Below the pieces are notes generated by a model. That model did no database searches and had not been told where the DNA came from. It saw nothing but the letters and a program-made list of their open reading frames with translations. Positions 34,621-46,059 of a stretch of DNA of 64,000 nucleotides are shown here, piece by piece; the first letter of the stretch is position 1; each line of letters starts with the position of its first letter. The position numbers and the translations under genes are program-made. The DNA is taken from positions 40,682,301-40,746,300 of the forward strand of contig OX463855.1 of NCBI GenBank assembly GCA_949825065.1, read 5' to 3'. This DNA is from Odontocerum albicorne (lineage: Eukaryota; Arthropoda; Insecta; Trichoptera; Odontoceridae).

Positions 34621-35084
34621 TTATTATTGTTCCATGTCCATACTTCACTTCCATAGATCTAATATTTCACAATAATTATGAAATCTTGGTAAGAAATATT
34701 GTTTTGTAACATATTTGTCTAGTCGAGTTTGTTCCGATAAGAATTGGTAATAATCAACCGAGGGAAGAGAAATATTGAACAAAGCAATAGGAAAACGAAA
34801 GCAGCGGATATATCTTCCAAAAATAAGTATTCCTACATCCGGTGGCGCTGCGGAGGAGATACTGCGAGAATACTCCGCTCAGCTCGCCACAGGCACTCTC
34901 CTAGTCTATTGTCCCGACGCATCAGGACTAAATTAGGGGGATTACTGCTTCGACGAGAGCCATAATTACTTCGTATTGGTTGTAAATGTTTTACATGTAG
35001 CAGAAAGCTACCCATATTGATTTTATTATTGTATGGTGTCCACCTTGATGTATGGAAGTGACATTTGGACTTGGATAAAACAAA

Positions 35085-35400
35085 TGGTATTAAAGAAACA
35101 GTAATATAAAACAAATGGTAAAAAATAAGCAGTAATATAAAACAAATGTTATTAAAGAATCAGTAATACAAAACAAATGATATTAAAGAAACATGAACAT
35201 AAAATAAATTATATTAAAGAAACTAATATAAAACAGATGATAAAAAATAAGCAGTAATACACAACAAATGTTATTAAAGAAACAGTAATATAAAACAAAT
35301 GATATTAAAGAAACATGAATATAAAATAAATGATATTAAAGAAACAGCAATATAATACAAATGGTATTAAAATAAGCAGAAACATAAAAAAATAATGAAA
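35085..35400. repeat. A-rich irregular tandem repeat
   Basis: About ten related units of the kind ATAAAACAAATGGTATTAAA followed by GAAACAGTA, with unit length alternating around 30 bp. Not coding. Confidence 0.8.
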
Positions 35401-35756
35401 AAGTCAGATATTACTAGGCCACGGAGGTCGTCGTTATTTACGAGATAGTCGTGTCAATAGGACACTATGTTAAAAGATATACACTAAAATCTAGCAATAT
35501 ATTATCAAAGGTTTCGGCTTGAACTTTGTAAAATTCCTTATTAGAATATTGAACACTAGACACAGAATACGGAATGATTCGGAATTATTCTACATGTTCA
35601 AGGGTGTGGGCTGAAAAACATCTGGTGTCCCCGTGGCTGGGCTCGCCCTATATTGGTGAGGTGTATCTTGACCGGGGGATGTTATTAGATGAGCCCAGAC
35701 CTTTTGATAGCTTGTTTTTCTAATGTATTCTCTTTTTAATGTGTTCTTGAAATATA

Positions 35757-37011
35757 CGAGGCGTATCCAGAAAGTAAGTGTACTGAGGCTCTCACGACCG
35801 GATGGATTTTATTTTTCGACATGTTCCCTTTGTTCCCTTCCCCTCTGCAACGAGACCGGTTCGAGGTCAGTACGTTGAGAAGTGTCGACGCGACAACACG
35901 TTTCGTGAAAAATGTAAATCCAATCTTCCGCCAAGTGCGAAATACGGGGCGTCATCCGTTATCTCGTTTGGAAGGGAAAACCTCCGGTTGAGGTTTATAA
36001 TGAGGTGAAAACTGCATATGGTGATAAAGCTATGAATCGTACGAGTGTGTACAAGTGGTGTCGCGAGTTTAAAAACGGTCGTACGTCTGTGCATGATGAT
36101 CAGAGGAGCGGAAGACCTTCAATTGTGACTGACGAAATTGTTTTGGGACTGTCAAGGCATAATTTTAATTGAATATATGAGACCATCATAATAAATAATA
36201 TATGAGACCATCAACTCTGCAAGATACTGTGAGACCCTAAAAAAATTGCGGAGGGCGATTCAGAACAAGAGGAGAGGCATGCTGACAAAGGGAGTCTGCC
36301 TGCTGCACGACAATGCAAGACGCCAACGAAGGAACTGCTCGCCTCGTTTAAATGGGATGTCCTGAACCATCCCGCGCATTCCCCTGACCTAGCACCTTCA
36401 GATTACTATCTCTTTACCTCCCTGAAGCTGCACATGGGTGGATAAAGGTTTTCAACCGACGAGGAGATAAAGGAGGAGGTGGAGAAGTGGACGGAGGGGT
36501 TGGCGGGAAACTACTTCGAAAAAGGCATCAAAAAGTTGATACCCGCTTCACCACCTGCATTGAGAGGAATGGCGACTATGTCGAATAGCTTACATATAGT
36601 ATGTACTACGGTAACCACGTAATTTTTTTGTTTAACCCTTTGGGGCTAGACGGGACTGGAAGTGTCCCACCTTTTTGTTACTTCAATCTGCATGGTGGGA
36701 CTTTTTTTTATACCACCTCGAAAAATTAAAATTGCTACTGGAATTGAGGTTTTAATTTAGTCCCATCTCTTGAAACTAGTTGATAAGTCCCACCTTATAA
36801 TTAAAAACCTTAATGACTTTTTGTTTGTTTTTTATTTTTTCTTATTGTATTTCTTTACTAATTAAAATAAACCAAATTTGTTAAAAAATTTAAAATAAAA
36901 TTTCTGTGCAGCATGGGTTTTTTTATTTGCTAAAATTCCGTGCCGCAGAGTTAAATAAAAAAAATTGTAACCTACAAAAATTCAGTACGCTTACTTTCTG
37001 GACTTACCTAG
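35757..37011 (+). pseudogene. Mariner with broken transposase and nested TTAA element
   Basis: The inverted ends CGAGGCGTATCCAGAAAGTA and the complement of CTAGGTAAGTCCAGAAAGTA are flanked by TA. Transposase pieces on the plus strand: EVYNEVKTAYGDKAMNRTSV, YKWCREFKNGRTSVHDDQRS (helix-turn-helix), LLHDNAR (second Asp region) and HPAHSPDLAPSDYYLF (third Asp region). The region between the DNA-binding part and LLHDNAR is deleted and rearranged around 36150-36230. The piggyBac-like insertion follows the coding remains, at 36636-36950. Confidence 0.9.
36636..36950. mobile_element. piggyBac-like TTAA MITE nested in mariner
   Basis: TTAA at 36632-36635 and 36951-36954. The left end CCCTTTGGGGCTAGACGGG and the right end (complement CTCTGCGGCACGG) are imperfect inverted repeats. 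It has no coding region and several internal GTCCCACC words. Confidence 0.7.
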
Positions 37012-37237
37012 TATATAAATGTATTATGTACATACTATGTTGCTATCAATAAACCTGTATTTATTATTATTATTAATGAAGTAATTAGGGATTAATGTCG
37101 AGTCACGATCCCCTTCACCTTACTAACTAGTTCACACAGACATATGTCATATGAGCTGAAAGTAAAATCAGTCACATTATATACTATAATTGCAGACGTT
37201 GATATGTAGAAGATATTTCGATTATACAAGTACTGAC

Positions 37238-37373
37238 CGTGTCTTGCAGAGGGCAGAAGGTGACCTTCTTGCGGGCCGGGCGGGCGGTCTTGCCGGAGGA
37301 GGTTGTCGGAGGGCCCTCGTAGAAGGCCGCCTCCTCCAGCTCGAAATCCACATCGGGCCCTTCTAACTTCATC
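37238..37373 (-). CDS. Putative host exon with a PP1-docking-like KKVTF motif
   Basis: On the minus strand this 136-bp block is flanked by TTCCAG at its 5' side and ACG|GTCAGT at its 3' side. It is far more GC-rich at third codon positions than anything around it, as expected of conserved coding sequence in an AT-rich genome. The reading frame gives MKLEGPDVDFELEEAAFYEG, then a Pro/Thr/Ser/Gly stretch, then a basic segment with KKVTFCPLQDT. The first part is strongly acidic. KKVTF fits the [RK]-x(0,1)-[VI]-x-[FW] consensus for docking to protein phosphatase 1; such short motifs also arise by chance. The exon takes one base from the upstream exon and ends in phase 0, which matches the start phase of the exon at 29 kb. 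A second frame is also open but has poor composition. The protein is not identified. Confidence 0.6.
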
Positions 37374-37462
37374 CTGGAACATAACAGAAATATATCAATA
37401 ATTAAAACAGAAAAAAACAAATTGATATCTGGCTTTTAACATTCACTTACAATACATTGATG

Positions 37463-37587
37463 TGCATGGCAGCGCGGTAATGACTGTCGTGCGGAAGGTC
37501 GGCGGTTCGAAACCAGCGCTGTGTTACAGGCATTTTTCTCACCCAGTATTCGGGGGTACAAGAATATCGATGATTTCAGTCATATAC
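37463..37587 (+). mobile_element. tRNA-derived SINE (second SINE family)
   Basis: B-box GGCGGTTCGAAACC is followed by a body ACAGGCATTTTTCTCACCCA and the tail CAGTCATAT. Same family as 57205-57345 (plus) and 42110-42245 (minus). Confidence 0.65.
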
Positions 37588-37920
37588 GTGCGACCACGTT
37601 GAAACTCGTTAAACCAATTTTTGACGGTCGCCATCGAAGGAGAAGAGTCACCGTACACAGCATCCAAGCGCTCATTGATTTCGCTGCGCGATTTCCCTTT
37701 CAAAAACAAGAATCGAATCACCGACCGATATTGCTCTTTTTCCATTTTTCTCCAATCCGCGGATTCGCTCGCTTCCACACGCGGTCAAAACAAAACTACA
37801 CGTCCGATTCGGCTGAAATTTTGACAGTAGCTGTCAACGAGAATGTACTACGCGATAAAAATGCGATAGTGGTGCCATCGGGTGGTGAGGCTAAGTACTT
37901 ATCGGACCACCCTCGTATAT
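37588..37920 (-). pseudogene. Mariner 5' fragment, transposase N-terminus
   Basis: The minus strand from 37778 reads MEASESADWRKMEKEQYRSV, then FLKGKSRSEINERLDAVYGD and SMATVKNWFNEFQRGRT, the paired helix-turn-helix of a mariner different from the other copies. The frame then runs into the SINE. The right end GGACCACCCTCGTATA is the likely terminal repeat; the left end is missing. Confidence 0.8.
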
Positions 37921-38084
37921 GTTATGTTTATCCGATCGTCTCACTTCAGTGTGCCATCATTTATTTATTTGGGCATTTATTTGGCATTTATTATTTTTGT
38001 TAATGTTATTTAAAACGCGTTAATACATTTCTCTAACTCGCTTTCTTTAAACTTCCCAGATTTTGCAATACCATAATTTATACA

Positions 38085-39310
38085 TTATTTATAGTTAAGG
38101 CATTAACGTTGTGGAGGTTTAACCCTTTATAGGGCAAGTTTTTATTTTTGAGATATTGAGCTTTTTGTTGAATAAATCATTATTATGTGTATCAAATCAA
38201 CTTTATTTCTTCGAAAATGTGTTTTAAAAATATTTTTTTTTGGAAATGAGGCGGTCGCATATGAGACCTGTGCCCATTTCAGGGGGTTATGTCAGTGGTC
38301 GCAAAGGTGACCGATGAATGTTTAGGTAATAATATCTAAGTTTAAGTTGTATTAGGAAATACAATTTTTATATGAGATATAATAAATGGTGATTTATTTA
38401 TAATACCTATTTACATATTCCACAATAAATTGACCGGATGTTTAGATCGTTGCTACTGAACATGCACCTAACTTCACGACGATCCGTCTTAAATAAGACC
38501 TCTGCCCGTCCACTAAATTTGCCAATTTGACATTTGTGTTACTTAAAAACGTTTCATTAAGAAAATGAATCCTTATAAGTATAACCATAAGGGTGGTCGC
38601 ATATGCGACCGATTTCTGCTTATGCCCGTTAAAGGGTTAAATACATTGTAATTTGTTTTATCAAACATTGTTTATTCCACTTTTTTATAACGGTATAACC
38701 CTACCGGTTTCAAGGCTTTCACCTCATCATCAAGGGAGCACAAACAAGACTGAATTATGTTCGAACTGGTACCGAGATACACGCTTCTAACGGTTGGGGA
38801 CATTCGGGTTGGGGACTGGGGGCTGAGGGAGGCATGGGACGACCGCGGCGAGCAGCGGAGAGATTCTTGGTATATGATACTCGTATGTGTTTGCCAGATG
38901 TTCACCTCGATGCACTGAAAATTCTAAGGCCTCTAATCTGTCCAATTTATTTCCGTTACTACTGATATGTAAGAATTTGGCATCATCGATAGAAAAAGTA
39001 TGCTTTTCACGGTGACAATGATTAGCCATTTCAGAATAAATTAGAGGATTTGTGTTCACGAAATCTCTTTTCAAAGGATCTTCCTGTCTTTACATATAGA
39101 AATGATCACAGTTAGCACATAAAAGTGTATACACACCACTATTGTTAAGTATTCCATTTTTGCCTTTCCCGTTAAATAAGAGTTTCTGGAGATTAAAATT
39201 AGTGTAAAAAGCTGGCTTTATGTGACTTGGAATATTTTTTGGTTATTTCGTATGACATGTTTTTTTATAAATAGGACTTTGCTCCATTTATAGGTATGCT
39301 TAATTTCTAT
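38085..39310 (-). mobile_element. Penelope-like element, GIY-YIG endonuclease part, with nested TTAA element
   Basis: On the minus strand from about 39300: SHKASFYTNFNLQKLLFNGK, then SGVYTLLCANCDHFYM (start of GIY-YIG), then NPLIYSEMANHCHREKHTFS and LDRLEALEFS, with frameshifts near 39090 where VGKTGRSF is expected. The terminal repeat extends to 38085. A TTAA element is nested at 38123-38636. Little or no reverse transcriptase remains. Confidence 0.78.
38123..38636. mobile_element. piggyBac-like TTAA MITE
   Basis: TTAA at 38119-38122 and 38637-38640. The ends CCCTTTATAGGGCAAG and the complement of CTTATGCCCGTTAAAGGG are inverted repeats. Internal words GGTCGCATATGAGACC and GGTCGCATATGCGACC are short palindromes near each end. 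It interrupts the Penelope-like terminal repeat. Confidence 0.85.
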
Positions 39311-40225
39311 GCATAAGAAAGAATACGAGAATTGAATTTTGAAAACAAGAGAGCGAGAGAGGAATACTTGGATTCTCTCCGAAAGTAATTCGAAATTTGG
39401 ACCTCGGTGGGTCCGTGATAAATGAAAAGATGGAAACTATACTGAACGAATTTTAAATACCTAGCTAACAATTTTTGAACCGGTATAAAAGGGGACGATG
39501 CATAAATGATATATATAAACAAATTCTATATTTATGAATATATATTTTCATAAATGTAGAATTTGTTTTACTTCCGTGAATATTTCACGGGTTGTAATTA
39601 GTTACTAATTAATGTTCTTTTTCTTTTCAATCGTTCAGCCCTACACATTTTGCAGAACGAAAATCAAAATATTCGATACCTGCTATTCGATACATTCGTT
39701 TTTTTTTTGAGTTGATAACTTTTCACCACAGTCCATTACTATCGATATTTGGAGTTGGCACCTTTATATGCTAGATCAATTATCTGTTCCTTATAGTGTA
39801 GCATCTTGGACTTGGAGCGCAGTTGTGTTAAATAACGGTTTTTTATTTTTTGACCAATTTTACGATTATGCGATTATCGAATAAATTATATTAAGTGTTG
39901 CATCACGGAAATATAAAAAATAGCAATATAGCGAGATGTTATGATACGATATGACATAAAATACTTATCTTATTTATTTCCTGAATATTTTTTATCATAT
40001 TATGTTGTTTTATCAATTCCGCCATATCCTTTGTCTCTCAATAAACATCTGTCAAAAAAAAATAATAGTAACATGTCAATGAATTGTTTCCTTTTGATTT
40101 TGTGATCAAATCCATTATCGGTATTGCAACACTGATAGTGGGACGCATTTCGGTAGTTTTTGATCCTGAGCCTCGCTGTCGAAGATTCCCTCGTTAAGTC
40201 AAACAAAAAAGTTGTTGAAAGAATA
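39311..40225. other. No gene recognised
   Basis: AT-rich, with short inverted words (TTCATAAATGTAG, CGTGAATATTTCACG). No supported frame. Confidence 0.35.
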
Positions 40226-40230
40226 TATTA

Positions 40231-40717
40231 TACTTGAGAAATTGTCCCTGTGACAGTTCACAAATTTGCCCCAATACAACCTTGTAACGACGTTCAGTAA
40301 TTTTAATTATTTTATCAACTTTAATATAAGCCTCGATTCTAATAAATAGCAAGTTATTTAGGTAAATACATTACATAAAACTAACAATAATGACAAATTA
40401 ATACATCTTGTTACAAATTAGCAAAAATGTGTCAGTTTATTAAAATCAAATAATATTTGGCGACGTTTGTCAAAAGTCACTATGTTAGTCCGCATTGGCT
40501 AGGGATGGGGTATACGATAATTGGATTTGTCGATTTTTTTATACCTAAATTTAAATGTTCGTATTTAGTATTAATTCATATTGGATCTTGGCCTATTTAA
40601 AGATAGATAGAAATCATACAATACATTAGAAAGTCAGTATAATGAAAATTAGGAATTAAAACGTCAGTTTAGAGAAAAAATCAATTTTTCGATTTATAAA
40701 AAAACAATTCGATTTGT
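40231..40717 (+). mobile_element. TIR element (family T), right end cut by a LINE
   Basis: Matches 18623-19150 from its left end to CGATTTG, where the LINE fragment begins. The missing right end was presumably displaced or lost on LINE insertion. Confidence 0.65.
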
Positions 40718-41109
40718 CAGACCCGCACTCCTCTATGGCTCCGAATGCTGGACGATGTATTATAACTCTTACTCCAGGCAACTAGAAACTGCTGAAATGC
40801 GCATGCTAAGATGGTCAGCTAGTGTGTCCCTAAGAGACAGGAAGGCTAGGTGTTACAGACATCAACAGCAAGATGGAGGAGAGGCGGATGGATTGAGATG
40901 GTATGGGCACGTTGGACACAGAGCACCCGATCACATTGTGAACCAGGCAATCTCCACGGATCTTCCTCGAATAACAACCAGAGGAAGACCAAAGAATTCA
41001 TGGGTCGTGCAAAAAGATAACCTGATGCAGAGGCACGGCCTGGGGGACGTAGTCCGGGACAGAAGAGCACACAACCTGAGGACGAGGAGAGCTGACCCCA
41101 ACAGTCTTC
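40718..41109 (+). pseudogene. LINE C-terminal fragment (LETAEMRMLRW family), copy 2
   Basis: Frame 40755-41117 reads SRQLETAEMRMLRWSASVSL, then RWYGHVGHRAPDHIVNQAIS, then RRADPNS. It carries a short internal deletion relative to the copy at 2802-3322. No reverse transcriptase core. Confidence 0.8.
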
Positions 41110-41250
41110 TTCTATAAGAATAAACCCCGATCAACTCCTGAGCTGAAGGATGAAATTATTCGCGTTATTGGTGAATTAGAACCGCAATTATGCCAAAATG
41201 TCATCGAAAATTTTGACAAAAGAGTGGAGCTGCAAGAGGTGGACATTTAG
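41110..41250 (+). pseudogene. Tc1/mariner-type transposase C-terminus
   Basis: 47 codons: FYKNKPRSTPELKDEIIRVI, then LEPQLCQNVIENFDKRVELQ, then stop. Resembles the tail after the last catalytic residue in Tc1/mariner-related transposases. It is joined directly to LINE sequence with no terminal repeat visible on the left; a 3' flank with AATAAAAAG follows. Confidence 0.5.
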
Positions 41251-41609
41251 CGAATATTGTTTTTTTTTGTGTTTAAATGTCATACATTAATTATACTTCA
41301 ATGACCAATAAAAAGTTTTTTAAAATCAAAGCAAAATTGTGTGTTTTATTCAAGGATTAAAAAACCGCTCAATTTGAAAGACTCTTTATTAGTGGAAAAG
41401 TTCCAAGAAGAAAGAAGAAACGCAACATTCATTGGGCATGGTCAAGACATGGCTTTTAGTAAATCCATCTAATTGTTAAGTATTAATGAAAAATATCAGT
41501 GATTAAGGAATTAATCCACTTTGACACAGACTTGAACCTACGGAAACAAATCATAAAATCCACAAAATAAAGTTTTTAGCATTATTTACTTGTACACAAG
41601 GGTTCTTTA

Positions 41610-41950
41610 AAGAGCCAAAGTTGATAGAGAGTTGCTGACTAATATTAAAATCCGAAAGGCGTCCTACTTGGGGCATGTACTTACAGGAGAAAAGTACAAA
41701 TTACTGCACCTCATCATCCAAGGCAAAATAGAAGGCCGAAGAGGTGTTGGCAGGAGGTAAATCTCCTGGCTCCGCAATATAAGGGGCATAAGGAGCGTTG
41801 GAGATCTTTTTCGAGCTGCCGGGGACAAGATATTCAACGTTGGGGGCACCTGACATAACACTGAGAAGCAGAAGATTTATTGTAGTTGCTGGACTTCGTA
41901 GTCGAAGATCCTTTCGCCATTCCAACGTCAATTCAGTTAGAAGCGAAACT
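41610..41950 (+). pseudogene. LINE C-terminal fragment (IKIRKASYLGHV family)
   Basis: Reads RELLTNIKIRKASYLGHVL, then IIQGKIEGRRGVGRR, a stop, then ISWLRNIRGIRSVGDLFRAA. Homologous to the minus-strand copy at 52137-52433. GACTTCGTAGTCGAAGATCC near 41890 matches the 3' region of other LINE copies (11270, 57530). Confidence 0.7.
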
Positions 41951-42109
41951 GTGTTGTTAAGTTTGTATTTTTTTTAAGTGAACGAGCCATTTCACACCAG
42001 CAAACTCACCGGCCAAACCACTATACTAGATAGAGGACACATAAAGTGAAACGATCAGAGCATACTGGAATGTTTTATTTTATCTATTTTTGATAAAATA
42101 GATATGACC

Positions 42110-42530
42110 GAAGTCATAGGTATTCTAATACCCCCGAATACTAAGCGGAAAAAATGCGTTATTCAAGGGGAATAGCACAGTCTGAAATCGAACCGGCAAC
42201 CTTACGCACGTAAGTCCAGTGCATTACCGCGTGGTCATACATATCATAGATCATTAAATATTGCTATCGATAAACTCTGTCGCCTGGTTGGTAAGACGCC
42301 TGTTTCCAACCTGGGGATTGGAAGTTCGATTCACGTTGGTACCATTATTTGAAAAAGAATTTAATTCTTATTTCGTACGAATGTGTTGGCAACATTATCG
42401 CTCAACGTGTGCGAATATTGCAACTTTTTTTACCAGACGACTTTTTTTTGGGTATCATCAGGAAACGAACCAGAAATCCCCGGGTTAAGGTCAAGAATAT
42501 TACCACTAGGCTACGGTGACTTACTTGATT
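42110..42530. mobile_element. Cluster of three SINE heads
   Basis: 42110-42245 is a minus-strand SINE of the second family. 42270-42345 is a plus-strand head (GCCTGGTTGGTAAGACGCC, GGAAGTTCGATTC). 42455-42523 is a minus-strand head (complement gives TAGCCTAGTGGTAATATTC and GGTTCGTTTCC). Opposed orientations leave no single transcription unit. Confidence 0.55.
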
Positions 42531-42835
42531 TCTTTTATGACAAAGGTTTTTAAAGTGTGCGCCTCAACGCTCTGGGGCTACGCTATTTTATCCCAGGGGC
42601 GCGACAGGATATTCGAATATTTTAATAATTGTTTATTACAGTGCTGTCTGGAGAAAGTTTATGTCATTTTTGTTGTTATTTGGATTTGATAAGAAATATG
42701 TTAAACAAGGCTGATATGAAAACAGTCAAGAAACACCGATTTCATGAGATTTTTAGATCGTGTCTAACAGCCTTAAGAATAAGAAATAGAAATAGTATTT
42801 AGCAGCTAGGGAGTTACCCCAATTGATCAGAACCC

Positions 42836-43018
42836 TTAGACCTCGGCCACACAGGTAGGAGTCTCGCTTGGTTTTTAGAGCAACGCTGCGAGCTAGGTGA
42901 CATATCCTAGCCAACCAACGCACCCCACACTACATGCCATGCTACGTGACTATTATAGTCACTTAGTCTATGTCATGTAGCACCTAGCGAAGCACTTCGG
43001 TGTGGCCTTAGCCTTAGA
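42836..43018. mobile_element. TIR MITE, GGCCTCGGCCACA family, short copy
   Basis: The ends TTAGACCTCGGCCACACAGG and GGTGTGGCCTTAGCC with CATATCCTAGCCAACCAACG inside; shorter than the 500-bp copies. It forms part of the tandem duplication that follows. Confidence 0.7.
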
Positions 43019-43705
43019 TTTTGCTAGGACATTTCCGTTGATAATTTCATTCTAAACGTGCTGAATGTATATTTCTATAAAAGGTAATAGTTTAGTCCAT
43101 TTTTCGGTCATTGGTTATCCCCCAATTGCTTGAGAATTTTTTTGGAGTCATTTTGAAGACGGTACAAAATAAAATGATTTCTTTTTGCATGCCTTTTTGT
43201 TACCATGAAGGAAAAATGTAACACAAACCAAAAATATATAATCAATGTATTGCGATGATGCAGTAAGCGATCGTGTACACTTGGTGCTTAGAGCTACGCT
43301 GCGAGCTAGGTGACATATCCTAGCGAACCAACGCACCCCACACTGCACGTTTCGCGCCATGCTACGTGAGTATTATAGTGACTTAGTCTATTAATCATGA
43401 AGCACCTAGCGAAGCCCTTAGGTGTTTCCTTAGCCTTAGATTTTGCTAGGACAACATTTCCGTTGATAATTTCATTCTAAACGTGCTGAATGTATATTTC
43501 TATAAAAGGTAATAGTTTAGTGCATTTTTCGGTCATTGGTTACCCCCCAATTGCTTGAGAGATTTTTTGGAGTCATTTTGAAGACGGTACAAAATAAAAT
43601 TATTTTTTTTCAATGCCTTTTTGTTACCATAAAGGAAAAATGTAACACAAACCAAAAAAATATATTCAATGTATTGGGATGATGCAGAAAGCGAACGTGT
43701 ACACG
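42868..43705. repeat. Tandem duplication, period about 420 bp
   Basis: The block from the middle of the MITE to GTGTACAC is present twice (about 42868-43282 and 43283-43705). GATTTTGCTAGGACA, GTGCTGAATGTATATTTCTA and GAAAAATGTAACACAAACC recur about 422-425 bp apart, with modest divergence. Confidence 0.88.
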
Positions 43706-44053
43706 AGGGTTTGAATTTGACTTAAAATTACGATATAACTTTCTGGACAACTTGTTACAAGTCATAAATTGACGTAAACTGTTAGTTAGTGTCAATAACC
43801 ATACGGAACTTAACGATTATTAAAAAAGTTAAATATTGACTGAGTGTTAGCTAAGAAAACAACACTTTTTCCGAGTCAATGGTGAGACAATACAAGAAAA
43901 CTCGGTGTTTGCTTTCATTTTGTATATTCACACTTCTAGGAAGTGTGACGCGAGGCGTAGATTGTCTGAAGTATTCATCAAACGAAAATACCGACATAAC
44001 GCATCAATACGAAAGACTTAGATCTGCTTTCAAGAAATAAATACCGTTTTAAC

Positions 44054-44926
44054 CCTTCCTGTCCTGTGACGTGTAACAAGTACACATTGCTTCTTAAAAC
44101 TTTAATATCTCTATAAATACTATATAATCAATACTGGGTTCAGATTTTAGATATTCCTCCGTAATACATTTACGCATTGAATGAAAAAAATAATATTCAT
44201 AATAATTAGCACTTATCGGCCACATCAGAGATATTTTGTGAAAATCTGGAATAAATTCACCAATACAATCAAACGTGTACCAGTGTGTGACGTAGATATA
44301 TTCTCACTCTACTTATAGTCCTTTTCCCTTCCGGTGCTAAAAAAATTCACGCGTTCCGTTGCTGTGTATTCAATACACATGTAAAAATGAGCGATTTAAA
44401 ATCGAAAAAATAAGAATATTCATAGCCAATCGCTTAAATTAATTGAATTTGAAGTCAAAATTGATAATAACTGAAATTTAATTGCTGAAAACATGAAAAC
44501 ATCGGACGAAGTTCACAAAACGGGCGAAACGACCACCTCGAACGAAAGCCCGCTGGCTACTGAACGAGAGAAGCGAGCGAACTGAAATTCTATTTCTTGC
44601 GTTCCCATATACCGAAGTACAGTGAAACGTGAATAGCGTCGTTTCCTCACCCATAGCGGTTTTTAGAATGAATATACCTACGCCACACACTGGCACACGT
44701 TTGATTGTATTGGTGAATTTATTCCCGATTTTCACAAAAAGCTCTGATGTGGCCGATAAGTGCTAATTACAAGTATTATTGTATTAATATTATTTTTTTC
44801 ATTCAATGCGTAAATGTATTACCGAGGAATACCTAAAATCTAAAGCCAGTATTTATTATATTTATAGAGATATTAAAGTTTTTAGAAGCAATGTGTACTA
44901 GTTACACATCACAGGGAGGGAAGGGA
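44054..44926. mobile_element. TTAA element, foldback arrangement
   Basis: TTAA at 44050-44053 is followed by CCCTTCCTGTCCTGTGACGT. The first 260 bp are one copy in plus orientation. It is cut at about 44310 and joined to a nearly complete copy in minus orientation (44325-44926, ending AGGGAGGGAAGGG). The outer arms are complementary. The right TTAA has become ATAA. Confidence 0.7.
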
Positions 44927-44999
44927 TAATGAGGTTTTTAGTGAAAACCAGACTGGAATCCTTTTTTAAAAAATCTGAGTTTCAGTGTGATCTGAACCA

Positions 45000-45100
45000 G
45001 CAATTTTCAACCAGACTGATTCACTTTTTTTTTTGAGCACCATCAGAAAGCGAACCCGAAACCGGTTGGGAATGAAGCGTCTTACGAACTTACTTATTTT
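45000..45100 (-). mobile_element. SINE head remnant
   Basis: Complement of GAACCCGAAACCGGTTGGGA and GAAGCGTCTTACGAAC; decayed A and B boxes. Confidence 0.4.
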
Positions 45101-45224
45101 CGAAAGAATGGCATGTCAAAGGTTTTCGAAACTGTAGCGTGTTAAAAATAATTTGGATGTTGGATCGTGTTTATGTGATATGGTAAATGATATTTTGGAA
45201 TATTTATTTATTTATTTAACACTT

Positions 45225-45680
45225 TTATTGTAAATACAATCTGGCGGGCTTATTGCCAGGCGGCAATCTCTTCCAACTAACCAGCAACACATACGTGAGC
45301 ACATGCCCACGAGCCCCCACAAAGACGGACAATCACCCGAACATTATTTTTGATATAAAGTGAGATATCATCAATCAAAAGGAAAGGAAGGGATGGTGGA
45401 GAGGAAAGGAAAAGAAAAATCAGGAATGAAACACGTTATTTTGCTGACTAGAAATTAAGTTTTTTCAGTCGCTTCTTAAAGCATGCCTAGGACGGAGCGA
45501 GTCTTATATTGGTTTGTAACTGATTCCAGAGTCTCACTGCATGGACAGTAAAGGACGACGTAAAGAAAGAGGGGCGGTGAACTGAAAATGCCAATAAACA
45601 ATATCTGTTTGAGCGTAGCGCTAATCCATGATTGAAAAGACGCTGAAAATTTTTGGCGAGATAAGAGGGGGCGGATAAAT
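45225..45680 (-). mobile_element. LINE 3' end (FTVHAVR family)
   Basis: The minus strand carries C-terminal coding scraps (CVRLWNQLQT, LACFKKRLKK equivalents) from 45680 down, then a 3' untranslated region with CTCTCCACCATCCC and the terminal TGGAAGAGATTGCCGCCTGG...CAATAAAAG. The tail is the one also used by the SINEs. Confidence 0.7.
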
Positions 45681-46059
45681 AAATATAAAAAAATTATACG
45701 AGTTTTATAAGAAGATATACAGGTGTAGAGGAGGCAAAAGATGTGTAAGTGAAAAGTAAAATTTGGATCTCTACCCTCTTGTCTCCCCTGACAGGGAAAT
45801 GGCGTGATGTTATCGATCGATAGGCTATCCCTCGTGATTGAGTATGATTGTAAACGATCTTGTGGATGGAAGACGACTGTCTGTGTATTCGTTTATTGTG
45901 TGCATGCTGTTGTATTTCAGCAATTACACATTCTTTCAGATCAACCCAAAGTTCAGGTAGCAAGATTAAACTTTCCAGACGATCGGTAGGTTTAATCTGC
46001 TGCAGCCATTCATTAGGTAGTTTTATATAGCACTATTTTTGTGTTCCGAAATGGAAAAG

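Larger units (their letters stand above)
35601..37085 (+). mobile_element. LINE 3' untranslated region split by a mariner
   Basis: 35601-35756 and 37012-37085 are contiguous in related copies (GGTGTGGGCTGAAAAACATC ... GAAATATA | TATAAATG...CAATAAACCTGTATTTATT). The mariner lies between them at a duplicated TA. Confidence 0.8.

Noticed and set aside
37092..37382. Exon frame MFQDEVRRARCGFRAGGGGL
   Set aside because: Same DNA as the 37 kb exon in another frame; its third-position composition is poor compared with the MKLEGPDVDF frame.
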